From the NCBI RefSeq assembly GCF_000003605.2, contig NW_003112473.1:259599-309468 (forward strand): a DNA stretch of 49,870 bases, written 5' to 3'. Numbering within the stretch: position 1 is the stretch's first letter; each line of letters starts with the position of its first letter. This document shows, in pieces, positions 1 to 13,300 of the stretch. The translations under genes and the position numbers were made by a program. This stretch comes from Saccoglossus kowalevskii (lineage: Eukaryota > Hemichordata > Enteropneusta > Harrimaniidae). The notes under the pieces were generated by a model. That model saw nothing but the letters and a program-made list of their open reading frames with translations, was not told the DNA's origin and searched no databases.

Positions 1-2735
1 TGTCACAAGGCGGGGTCAAGTGTGGCTACCAAACAAGACTGCTGTGTTGTGGGTCTTTTCTCCACTGCTACTTTTTAGCATTAATTGTGAATTATGTATT
101 TGTATACAACCAACAAGCAATAACTGGTGGCTCCGGTGTAGTCAGTGTGAACATACAACAGACGCAATCATATACTAGCAGTTAACGGTTTATTAAGTAT
201 AACGGGAACAGATTAAAGGTCATTATTAATTGAATCAAACCGCACAAGGTTCAAATCCCAGCAGGAATACAAGTCGGACTAGAACCCTGTGCGTGTTAAC
301 CAATTCTCAACGAGTTAGAGCCCGTACAGTAACATGGAGCTTACATCGAGGTGTAAACAATGTACGAGTAAATCGTTTAAACTGACGCCGTTCCAATCAT
401 TAAATATTGCCAAATTTCCAGCGTCTGGCCAGCTTAATTGGGCAAAACACTTCAAAAGAATGATGACAAAGCAGTACGCAATTACATCAGTTATATAACA
501 ATTTGATGAATTAAATAAATGGAATGCACTCCAAAATATATACAATAATAAGCTCAAAATATGCATGAAATATGTAACCCTAACGTAGTGTTACTGACCA
601 GTATCATACGACGGATGTCAATGTCTTGTAGGCAGAACTTGCAGTTGAACGTGAATAAATATTTAAACGTGTTCGACAAAGTCCTATAGCTGTTTCAACC
701 ACGTGTTGACGTTATCTACGCGCAGACGACCCGCTGGCTTCCTCGGGGATACACAGACAATAAGTTCCGTCGATGTGTTGTCTCAATATTCGCCGTTTTG
801 CAGACAGCAATGGTTAAAGTCAGTTATACGAGAGGTCCGTTGTATTGTAACTTCTCTGCATTAGTTGTGTACGAGCTTCCGACAACGATGTCCAACGTTG
901 TTACGCCGAATAGAATAGCCCCGAGCATGCGATAAAGGCGTAGTTTTACAGGTATCAATGTCCAAGTGCACATACTCGGTATTCAAATTTCCCGAAAAAA
1001 CGATCTGTTTTCTGGACCATACCATTCCAAAAAAGGGTGTATGACCATTATTTAAATACACTTAAATTACACAAGTATAATATGTATCTAGGCAATCCGT
1101 ACAGCAATTCTAGTCACCTCGTGACAATACTTTATTCTATAGTTTGGTCATATTACCTCCAAAACCCTGCAAATAGAAGTGTGCATAGAATCATGGGAAA
1201 CAACGGTGTGCATTGCCGTGTGATAACTGTCATAAAAGTGATTGACGGGTCATACTTGTTTACAACTCTGGAAGGACAATTGGAATCTACCAGGTGTGCT
1301 TGTGAATTACATAACAAAGAATGTTTACGATCTACTGAGTTGCCTACGTGTGACAGCTGCTAGCAAGACCACATTCTGATTGGCTCATGTGGAAACCTAG
1401 GTGATGTCCCTGAATCTGAACCATTTATGCCTGTAAATAGGCTAGACGGAGGACAGATGAGGTCCATCATTTCTACTGTGTCTTTTTGTGTTGCTGCTGC
1501 GATATTGTGAGACAAGTGATACATGCTTCAATCATCATTCTGTGGGACTTGAATGAAATGATCTGTGATCTGCTTTCAGCGATGCCCTCCAGAATAACAC
1601 CATTCCTCTGCAAGAAAGAATGTATTTCTTTGTCGTTGTGTTGCAGAAGTCATTGACAGTCGTTGTGTTGCAGAATTGATGGCAAGATCTTGTCGAGATA
1701 ATAGAAAATTGTAGCGAGGAGTCATGAGATCAGCGTGTGTGAAATCTTAAGCTTCATCTGGAGTGACAAGTAATTCAACCTGTGTGTCTGCATGCGGCTG
1801 TAGTGGCATTATTTTGTGCAAGACTAGTATGGAGTCGACCATACTAACTGCGTCGCCGGCAGTTTTAGCCGAAGAGAATAACGTGACTTTGCACGTTTAC
1901 TTTAACAATTTGCATTGTTGTGAGAGAATTCCTCGTAGTTTATCATGTCATTGTTTCGATTTACACTTAAACCAATACGTTGTCAGCCAGCATAGTTATT
2001 CTTTTGTTGGACCAATTTTACGTATGATTTGTTTGAACGTGTCCCGTGATTGTGTGTATGAACTTATATTTTGTAATGCCTATTTGAAGTATTCTGTAGT
2101 ATGCTTTCTAACAAAGTAGCCAGAACCCATACACGGGAGTGAAAGTACATTTGTTAAGCGCCCATAGGAGTTTTAACACCATAGGGGCCATCAAAACACC
2201 TATGAACACTTAACATACGTTTTAGTGGATTTATATTTTGGAACGTTTAGGGTATTTTAAAACAACTGCACATACAGAATTGAGAACCAGTCATGTGACT
2301 GATTAGAATATTACCACAAGTGATTTACATGGGTATGATTGTATCAGTTGAAGATGTAGCGAACTCTTCGACTCTCTTTTTAATGGTTTCCACACCTTCA
2401 ATTACGCGTGGAGACTTCAATCTCATTTACATTTGTAATGCACATAGAGGGTTTACAGTATATGTACAAAGATAAGAATATACTTATTCACCCGCACACA
2501 CGTACATAACAATGAGTACACCACAGGGTGGTCAACTTCCGCAAACACTTTATTGCCAAAACACTGACATAATACTTGCATCGATTATACACTCCATGCA
2601 AACTTAATAATATAAAACTATGTACTGTTAAACCTGTGTTGTGTACATTAATGTATGAATATACATTAGTGAACTAAGCATATAACAAATTTCCCCCTGT
2701 TTACACAATCTTCAATTTTATCAGGATTCTTTTTT
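1..2735. other. 3' flank of the lectin receptor gene, no supported gene
   Basis: No open frame here looks protein-like; those at 315-566, 1037-1363 and 1763-2119 have no recognisable domain. A 16-bp motif (TCGTTGTGTTGCAGAA) occurs twice about 27 bp apart near 1632-1674. On the minus strand an acceptor-like CTTTCTTGCAG at 1608 is followed by about 44 open codons to a TAG at 1475-1473. Without a partner exon I do not call it a gene. Confidence 0.5.
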
Positions 2736-2745
2736 TTTATTTATT
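2736..2745 (-). terminator. Overlapping polyadenylation signals AATAAATAAA
   Basis: On the minus strand two overlapping AATAAA hexamers span the stop codon of the receptor model. They are the first such pair after exon 14 in the coding direction, supporting the end of the gene here. Confidence 0.45.
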
Positions 2746-2849
2746 AAAAGTAAAATTAGTGACTGCAATTGTTTCTAAATATATGATTGTTAGAAACGTG
2801 TGCATAAAAGTAGATTGCAGTAAATTTGTTTTGCCTTGCCAGACACTAC
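2737..2849 (-). CDS. Receptor exon 15: C-terminal tail and stop
   Basis: Acceptor ATCTTTACAG| joins in phase 1 to exon 14 and adds SVWQGKTNLLQSTF and about 22 more residues to a TAA stop. The stop sits inside overlapping AATAAA signals. No further lectin-like exon is visible below this point. The 222-nt intron before it is a multiple of three and has no stop in frame, so a retained-intron form would stay open and add a hydrophobic stretch. The tail resembles nothing I recognise, and a different last exon is possible. Confidence 0.5.
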
Positions 2850-5800
2850 CTGTAAAGATACTGTCGCTTTTTTTCAGGAAAAAAAGCAATTTAAAACAAA
2901 TAAATATATATAATACGGTCATTATGTTTAGGTTCCTGGAAGCAAACAAATATAAGCTAATATTAGTTGGATTTGTCGTTGTCGTCGTTATGCTTGTTAC
3001 TTGTAATGTGTTTCCGTATAAGAGATGAATACGGCAGAAAAGCCAACACGTTAAGTTCACGTTGTATCTACCTGCAGATTTTTCACACACATAGTTAAGC
3101 TGCGTTGTGCACGAGATATCATTCCACTTGCCGCCAGGATTTAAATGTCCACAGTCTTCATCACCGCCGTCGTTACTAGGTTCGCCCAAACCCCAATTAG
3201 AATACCATAGCTTTGAATATAAAAAGCATTCTGAGTTAATTTGAATGTTAAATGGGACAATAAGTGATACAGTGAACTATTGTAATTTTCGTTGGTTGAC
3301 ATATTCGGGAACGAAACAAAATTTGTATGTAGAGTATGGCGTCGTATCACAGCAAACTTTACGTTCTCATTTCACGTTCTCATTCCAAAGTAGTGCGTGA
3401 CTTGAACAACTTTCTTCCTGCAATATATTCAGTCTTGATTTGGGTGTATGGTTACACACCTCTTTACACAGTGCACCACGTTATTCCATTGTCGCTAGAA
3501 TTTCCAAATTGTACATCATAGTTTGTTCATTGAATCATTGAATTTGTCTTTACATATTTTTATACTAATCACCCGTCTTATCTTCCATGTAGCACTCTTT
3601 TCTTAGAGTGTAAATTCAAATAACCTAGCTGCCATCTGCTACTTGCTATGATAAAGTCTTTGTGACAGACTGAGTACACAAGACCGACAGTTTTACGTCC
3701 TTCTAACTGACCGCCATTCTCTTGATTCCGCGAATCTGGGCGAGTGCATATAATGTACTCTTTGTCTGTGATGCTGTTTGCATAGTATAGCAAATACCGA
3801 TGTGAAATAAACCAATATAATGTTGACACACAAAATTACAACTTTTTTATTGTTGGGAGATTACTCGTCGTCAGTGCTGGTTATGGTCCATGACTTACCT
3901 CAGATGAATCATCCCACAGCCACGATGTTGTTTCCCCGACACGCTCTAGACCAATATAAAAGTGATCTGTCTGCCCAAGGAAACCTTTGATATGAACATA
4001 TTGCATTTGTTTATTATTATTATTATATTCTGTCAAACATTTGCACACTAATTGTATCGGCAGGCAGTTAATGAGACTAGATTTTAAAATGACGTGACCA
4101 GCTCTAGCTCACACTGTATAATCAGTTAATATATATTTGCCTTCAGTTTATATTGATTGAAAATTATGATTTAAGTTGTAATGATTTTTACGAATTTGGA
4201 TAACATGTAATTATTGCGCGTTAAGAGTTTTTTTTTGTTTTCGTATTGCAGAATTGGTGCATAGTGATATCTCGGCCTTCGATAACCAAGTGGGTAATGT
4301 TATAGTAGTGCACCGTTTTTCTGTTATGAGACCTAATGCAGATGCTTATTTACTGTAAGAATTGCACTAATGTCAACTTGCATAATGTATACATAGAAAG
4401 ATAGAGAGAGAGAGTTTGGCGTAATTACTACCTTCCAAGTACGCCTGTTCATCCGCACCATTGATTACAACCAGCAAGCTTCCAAGCGCATGACAGGATA
4501 TTCTTGAATCCTCAAATGTTTCAGCTGAGTTGCCAAAAAAGTAACAACTACCATCGCGGTAATACCAACCATTGTCGCATGCTTTTTAAAAATATAATTG
4601 TAATTGTTGACACATTATAATCATTATTATCAAGAGTGGGAGCTTTCCACATAGTATTTACATGGATCAGTAACGAAAGTATTGATGTTTTTATTTATTC
4701 ATAGTGTTTTCTGATCGATTTAAAACACCAAATACAGCTAAAATGGGTAACGTTACACGTCTACACAGAGCATTAGAAATTTATTTATGTGCAAAAATAT
4801 TCTTTCAAATGTTTAGGTGACCGTATTTTACCCAAAGATTGTTCGCATATATATCCATATGACGTTGAACATGGTGCGTCATTCCATTTCCCGCCAGCGA
4901 GCACTGAGCCACAGCTTTCAATGCCACCATAGTTATCGGGTTGTCCGATAGACCAATCACTGTACCAAAACTGAAAAGAAAACAACTTGTGCATCAAACA
5001 TAATGTGTATACTGGTTGATGTTTTAGTGATAACAGATAACATTGATTATTTTCCCAAATGAGACATTTATAAACTTACAGGTGAAGAATCCACCCATTC
5101 GAAGGCCAGCTGATCATTTCGTCGCAAACCAATCCAAGTGGCTGGGGAAATTGTGAACGCACCTGTAGCATGAAAATAGTAACTCGGTGATTTGTCAATC
5201 AGACATTACCTGGATTTGGTGTTTATACAATTTGTGTTCATAAATATTGGTTTCAGAGACAATATATTTGATGGAGCGAGTGTCTTTTGAACCTCTTATG
5301 TGATCATTCTTTATTTGCATAAATACCCCTATTTCCATAAAATCAAGATGGCCGCCGTAGTAATATATATTGACACTCTCCTAGACTTTTGCTGAGTTTA
5401 AAAGTTTGAATAGTACTAGGTAGGTTCTTCTGCATGATATTGTATTTGTATGAATACAAAATGGCGGCAATGACACATTATAATGGCACATCAATGTTCA
5501 CAGGTGCAGCATAGGTAACATTGCACAGAAACACGAGATTATAAAAAACTGATATAATCTGCAGTATATATTAGTCGAAGATCTTCCAAAGTTTACATGC
5601 CTAATCAAAAGTTCGTCATTAAGAAGAGATGTCCATGTAGTGAGCAAACAGTTGCACATCCTGAATGCGCAATTAGTACATGAGATATGTTATTGCTTTT
5701 TATTTTAGTTCATCAACACAAAACTCACTAATCTCACAACTAAACCCTTTGTCGAATGGTGAACATTTGCCAGTTGGTGTATAGAAACATTTAAACGTGA

Positions 5801-7271
5801 TACACAAGTACTAGTTTCAATACTTCATTGTTGTCTGTGTTTTAAATAATATTATTTGACGGCGTTGTGCTGCTCTAACTTAATTATTCAATATAATTCG
5901 CTGTAATACAGCATGAATGTGTAAGTACAAAACTACCATATATTTATTTATGTTGATGTCACACAGAAGCATTTTACATTAAGATGGTGACAGTAACAAA
6001 TAATAGTTATGATGAAGCAATTAACAACGAACCATACATGATAAGTTAAAGGTCGGTGGTCGTCCCGCCGGGCATGTGCAACGTCTGTGTTGGTAAACAT
6101 CAATTTTCCCACAATCATTGTCCCTACTAATGGAAATCACGAGTACAAAGTGCTGTGACCTAGACATGACGTGAGCTAATTGCCGTTGGTGACTCCTTCG
6201 ATACGTTCCAATCACCAAGCAAATTACCTAGGTTAAACTTGGTAACATCTGAGTTTGTACTTGTTGGTACAATGCAAATTAGAAAACGAACAAACATGTG
6301 TTCAATTGTCTCAGAGACCAAAATCCATCAACATGTCTTGTATGGAATGTATCCAGGTACAACTCTAAAATCACATATGGTTGCCGGACTACATCGGCAT
6401 CTTCTTAAGAATGGTATAAGTACAGTTGCTAGTATATCTTAGTCCAAAGTTAAGTCGGATAACCAATCCCCAACAAAATATCAGGCAGATGATGTCAAGA
6501 TATTATATACATATAACTATATCTCGTTATCCGGAAATACATCGATTACCCTGGTTTCTTAACAGTTAAATATCTTAATAATCATTTTGTGGTAAAGCTA
6601 TAGGTTGAATCAAGTATCGATTAGTGATTGATCTATCGTACACTATTGTCCATAGAACAAGTAATAATTTTATCGAACAACCTGTAATATATAATTATCG
6701 CATGTTCGTTGTTTATCGCATTACAATCCATCAACGTTTTTGTCATACAAATCCCCATACAATAGACATAAACTATACAAACCATAATATGAAAGGCTGG
6801 ACTAATTGGCTGATGGTTTGTAAGAGTACTGCATCTATGTATTTATATTTTTGTGAAGAATTGGCGATGATTTTAGCCACAAAATAAGATTTCGAAAAAA
6901 AAAAGAATTATACTTCCTCACTGATACCAGTTACTAAGTTACCTTTAATGAAGGCGAGCTCATCGGCACCATTAATAACAATCAAATCTCCAGCGCCAGA
7001 CTGACAAGATGTTCGTGCATTATCGTATGTCACTGTATTAGTGTCAATATAATAGCAACTTCCACTGCGGTACGTCGAACCTGTGCATGCTAAAGGATGA
7101 TATAACTTAATAATATTATTATTATTATCATCATCGTATTTTTATTCCATGTTACTTCACTGATGGCGTCGAAACACGTACTGTGTAACTGCAGTATATT
7201 AAATGTCAAGAAATAAAACAAATTAAGATCAGGACGACTAAATTATGGCTGTATATTCTATTCTTATATAC

Positions 7272-7351
<80 letters not shown>

Positions 7352-10300
7352 AACTATTTTTAGTTATTTTTTTTTTCAAATCCCGATAAATCAATCAGCA
7401 TAAAAAATGCACACCATAGATGATTAGTTATTTGCGTATGATTAACTAGACTGTGACATTAAAAAATTTTCAATTCGTTGACAATGCGCAGTAACACTTT
7501 TACCTTGACCCATAATAATAGTTCTTTTTAGCAAAATCCTACAGTTCACCGCCACATTTTAAAATGAAATCGAAAACTTTAAATTCATAGAATATGTTGC
7601 GTATATGTTACATTCAAATGTACAGGTTGTTCCAAGTTACGCACCTTTTAATATTACTTTACGTGTGTGTAGACACAACTTGGAGAAAGCAGTATTTTTA
7701 ACATAGTATAATGTCCTCCGAGATTACGTTTTTTTACGTTGAATATGTTTTTTGCCCTTCAAACAGTTTACGTCATTGCGTATGCAATTTTACTGATCTC
7801 CGTAACCATGATATTTCATGCAACGAACACAATGACAAGAAAGAATGTTACACTACATGAGAAGGAAAAAACAGGTCCGCTCATTCTCAACGAGTTCTCG
7901 AGGGGCAAGTCGATCGTCCATTGAGTTTCACTTAGCTGTGTGCCATTAATACTACCAGAATTTCTTAACTTACCTCTGGGCTGTTCGCAGATGTACTTTA
8001 TAGTTAAAGTGCAGACTACATCAAACCATTGGTTTGAATGTGCATTGTTAGCTGCTACGCAGTTCTCATTGCCTCCGAAATTATATGGTTCCCCCAAAAT
8101 CCAATTCATATACCATAACTACAGGTAACGATAAACTTTATTTATTGACTCCGCATTGAGAGTTCTAAACAATGTATTCTTATATATATGTCCAATCAAA
8201 TTTAAGGGTTAAATGCGTCAAAATTGGACACGCTAAATTCGACTAACTGTTAAAAAGTACTTTGTTTTTCCGTATTGTTCAAATCAAGACGAATGCAACC
8301 AATGCACCATGTTTTCGAATCGTTACTTTGTACAGTATGGCGATAGAATGTTCAAGTCTGCATTGCTGATTTACTTTAGTGGTGCATGTCATTGCGAGTA
8401 AAATGAGTTCAATGTATCAGTTTTTGTGACATTCCAAAAATTGACATGGTGAACTAACATATTTATAAATCCTACCGGTGAAGAGTCAACCCACGACCAC
8501 GGGTTGTTTCGTTCCAGTCCTATCCAGTATTCATTGCCCCCACTCATGAAACCTTTCAAAATAAAAATAAATAATGAAACACATGAAACCTTTCAAAATA
8601 AAAATAAATAATGAAACACAACGAGGCTGACAATATGTAGCAGTCGTTGACGAAACGTTTATGTGATGTCATGATTACGTAAATGGTAATGCAATCCGAA
8701 ACGACAGATGTGTTTTGTTGTCAGTCGATCACCATTCAGTCTTCTATGATTACACCCCTACCCATCCAAACCTATTTGTTTACATATGACGATCTTAGGA
8801 AATTTGGCGATGGATGTGAACACAACGCTACTCTAACACAACTGTGTTGTGTTTTAAACAAGTGCGTTTTTTGGTAACGTATATTAACGCTCAGATCCAA
8901 TTCATAACCGAATTCTGGTACAGAGATTAAATATATTATTTAAGAATAAATAACAAAATAACACATTAAATTGCTAAACTAAACATACACTATAACCCCC
9001 AAAATGAATCAGAAATGTTCGTCGGTGGAGGGCGCGACTTACTGTGTATTGGAAGATTATTACCTTCGATGAAAGAATGCTCATCAGCGCCGTTAACTAC
9101 AACCAAGTCAGCACCAACACTTTGGCAAGAGGCTCTGGCGTTATTAAATGTTTCCATTGTAGCTCCAAGGAAATAACAACTGCCGTCACGGTACAGCCAA
9201 CCATCTGCACAGCCAAAATCTATATTTTCAATAAAAATCCATAATTTATAGAATAGCACATTAATATTAGAAAAAACATTAAATAAGCATTACGATATTC
9301 TTGTAAATGAAATAAAAAGGTCAGTTATTTATGTGATATTTAACATACATATGCGCGAAGTGGAATATGGAATAAACTATACTCGTGTCTAGAAGTCTAA
9401 ATTATACCTGTGTTACACGAATTGTGAAATTTTAAATTGGGTAAGAGGTGGTCCGAATTAGGGAGTTATTACTTTTTATATGAAGGTTCTTGAAACCTGT
9501 TCGGTTTAAACAACTAATAACTAATGACATGTGTACAGCAAATGGTATAGGATTACATGTACAAAAAGGGCAAGTGTAAATTACTGTGATATTTTATGTT
9601 AAAGCAAACAGGATACGAATATAAATTCTGATAAACATAACACTATATACACACATACAAGGTGCCAACGTAGTTGCTGGCCGTGTTGTCATTATGGTGG
9701 ATTCATAAGGCGTGGACACTGTAGTTTCATCAGTGGTTGCATCAAATGTAGTTGGTGTTGTTGCTGCAGATGTAGTTCCAAGAGAAGTTTCACCAAGACT
9801 GGATGTTTCTACTAATGTAGTTCCGAGAGAAGTTCCACCAAGACTGGTTGTTTCTACCGATGTAGTTCCAAGAGAAGTTCCACCAGGACTGGTTGTTGCT
9901 GCTGATGTAGTTCCGAGAGAAGTTCCACCAAGACTGGTTGCTGCTGCTATTGTAGTTCCAAGAGAAGTTCCACCAAGACTGGTTGTTGCTGCTGTTGTAG
10001 TTCCGAGAGAAGTTCCACCAGGACTGGTTGTTTCTACCGATCTAGTTCCAAGAGAGGTTCCACCAGGACTGGTTGTTGCTGCTGATGTAGTTCCAAGAGA
10101 AGTTCCACCAAGACTGGTTGTTTCCACCGATGTAGTTCCAAGAGAAGTTCCATCAAGACTGGTTGTTGCTACTGTTGTAGTTCCGAGAGAAGTTCCACCA
10201 ATACTGGTTATTTCTACCGGTGTAGTTCCAAGAGAAGTTTCACCAGGACTGGTTGTTTCTACCGATGTAGTTTCAAGAGAGGTTCCACCAGGACTCGTTG

Positions 10301-13300
10301 TTGTTGCTGATATAGTTCTAGAAGAAGTTCCACCAGCACTGCTTGTTGCTAAGAATGTATTTCTAAGAGAAGTTTCACCAGGACTGGATGATATTATAGT
10401 TGATACAACAGATGTAGTTGCTGCTGCTGATGGGAATCCTAAAGTTGATATATCAAGTGTGGTTGATGTCATTCCTAGAGTGGTCCTACTTATCGTGGAT
10501 GTTGTCGTTGAACCATCAGATATGGTTGTTAGTAATAATGTTCCTGGAGAAGATACCTCAGTACTGGTTGTTGCTGAAGCTGTAGTCAAGCTAGCTGACA
10601 TGGTTGTTGGAGACGTAGTAGTCTCTGTAGTGAAGTCACCAATTTCTAAAATTGTCACATCAGGTGGGGTTGTCGCATATTGTCTTGTTCCATGAGTAGA
10701 TATAGCAGGTGTTGACAATGTTCGATGCCTGACTGAATGTGTAGTTTGATGCATCGAAGTAGGGATATCTGAAACATATATATATATATATATAGAAAAT
10801 ATATGGTTTATAATATGTATCCATAAGAAGGCTATGTGTGTGAATACCTGTATTAAATCACTATGTGTTATGGAATATAATAGTATTCCAGAATGTTTCG
10901 GGCTATAAATTAAAATTCAATTATCTATATTGACCATTAATACAGTAATGTGGTGATTTTGCAGACTGTGATTTAAATGCAATAAAGAATGTTTTTTTTC
11001 TATTTCTGTTTTAATCAATTTTCAGATAATTTAAATCATATTGATATTCAGATTTTTCATTCGATGTTTGTTGGCACTTCAGTCATAATTTGATAAAGTG
11101 TCTGTAAAAACAGCTATTTCCACAACAATGTGTCAATACAATAACAATAAATAGCATTGAATTGATAAAATATGGCTTTAAGGCTTGTTTTATATTTGTA
11201 ATTAAAAAGCATTGAGGTATATTCAGATGTAAAAAGCAAGGCTTACCATTCGTCGTTGTATGAGGCTGACTTGATTTTTCACTAGATAATACAGTCGTTG
11301 GAAGCCACGTGCTGGGATGACTAGACTCTGTAACGATTGTTGCGTCAAGGTTTGTTACATTTTCAGGGCTGGGTGTAGTGAAATTACCATCTGAGGAAGC
11401 AATACATTGACGTATGTTATAACAATGGTGCTGCAAAGCTTTTGTTGCTTGCAAAAAATAAATTCAGTGAATTGCACCGTTTTGTTTACCTGAATGAGTT
11501 GAATACAGATTATTTTTTTAAATTGGAAGATGCATTAGGTCAATACAATAACAAACGATTTAAAAGTAACTGGTGTTTGTGGTAAAACAAACATATAGCC
11601 TGATTTTTTTAATTTGACGGAAGCCAAAAGTAGTAATATTGTAAATTCTTCGAGCTGATATGCGAAAGTTCACCTCGCAATCATAACTGGTACAGGTAAC
11701 TTGTGTAGCTTAGATACGAGATATCAAGCAAAATTTAAATGTTAATATTGATGGCTTTTTGCCTTATGTTACAATAATATGATTACGAACCCTTTGTCAC
11801 GATAGACCAGATTTATTTATAAATAAGAACGTATTAGCTTTTTTGGTAAATGTTGGTCACGATAGAGTTTTTGTGATCATAGAATCCGTAGCTATGTATT
11901 GTTATTCAATGCATATCTCATAACTGGAACCCTCGCACAAAAAGCGGACAAAATGTTGGACGAATTTTGAATAATAAATAAATCACAGTATGAAATATTC
12001 TACTTGAAGGTAAAACGCATAGCATATTAAAACGGACATTTAAAAACGTTATCCAAAATCTTAAAACTGCAATAAAGGATTTATTAATTTACTTAGCAAT
12101 CACGTGAATCTATTTACGTTGCACCTAGCTTAACATCGTTTTTTTAATCGGAAAAGTGTTGAGATTCATAAAATTAATTGTTAGACATTGTTTAATAAAA
12201 TGGTTTTCTCCTTCTACTTAATTCGTTTTTAAATAATTTTACTTCCTGAAAACGTCCAATACATTCTTAAACAAAATATTTACGTTTTTTTACACAAGAT
12301 TAGATGAACCATGGGAGTATTCCACAATGTAGTGGCATGACGTTACCTCGGGAATGGTTGTCCGTTTCTTGCGAGAAGACCACGGCTACAGCTATGACAG
12401 CAGCGATCACACAGACAGTAACGACAACAACCATCGCCACCATGGCAGTAGCAGCCGGGCCAGCAGATGCCATAGTTGCATTTTGTTGTTTGCGGCATTT
12501 TCGCTGTGAATCAATAAATGAAAAGTGTGAAAAATTACGTGTCCGTTGTTGTAATGAGTACTGACTCAGATGTGACTTAATGTAATGAGCCCAAACGCAA
12601 ACGGCCGCTGAAAAATCCGCCTAATTTGTTTTCGAACCTCAAATAATGTTCTATTCTCTGTTCCCTATCCATTGATAACAATGGTGTTGTGAAAATGTGG
12701 ACGCGGTGAATAACGCAGATAAGAAACTTATCTTTCAACAAATACTATAGTTAGAAATATTTATAAAAAATGAGTCTTACCAACTGTTTTTCCGCCTTGC
12801 GAATATAGTCTGTAATTTTCTTAATTCTGTCACGGTGACAAATTATTAATGGTTATTCATGTGCTCTATAACGTAACAAGTATGTGAGCCAAAAAATGTT
12901 TAAACTTTGTGAGTACATAGTAACGCTAAAGATGGATCATAATATGCTTTTGGCAACATTAGTTCACATTAGATATCGGCATCTTCATTTACGCTCAACA
13001 AGCCAATATATCTGAAAGACGATATCGTTCATAATAGTAATAATAAATGTATTACGTACTATGTAAACAGAACAAAAACAAATTAAAGCCGCAAGCGGCA
13101 TCATCGGGGCCCAAGCTGACAGGATTTTGTTTTATAATTAATGAGGTCACATGATAGAAAATCAGGTAGTTTGAATGATTTGTATCATAATGTCCAAATG
13201 CAGTAGGTTCTATGTATTTACCTGGTCTGGTTATTGATATATGGTTCTCAAAATTATAATGAGCCATGTGCTTATGCATATTAATGAAGTTACATGATGA

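Noticed and set aside
246-257. GGTTCAAATCC, like a tRNA B box
   Set aside because: The T-arm stem does not pair and no A box or acceptor stem was found.
1763-2119. 118-codon plus-strand frame
   Set aside because: No recognisable domain, no splice or promoter support, composition like the surroundings.
7206-7394. Tyr-Ile open frame
   Set aside because: Translation of the (TA)n microsatellite.
9712-10695. 327-codon plus-strand open frame
   Set aside because: It is the complement of the mucin repeat exon; the repeat simply lacks stops on that strand. The minus-strand reading has splice sites with matching phases.
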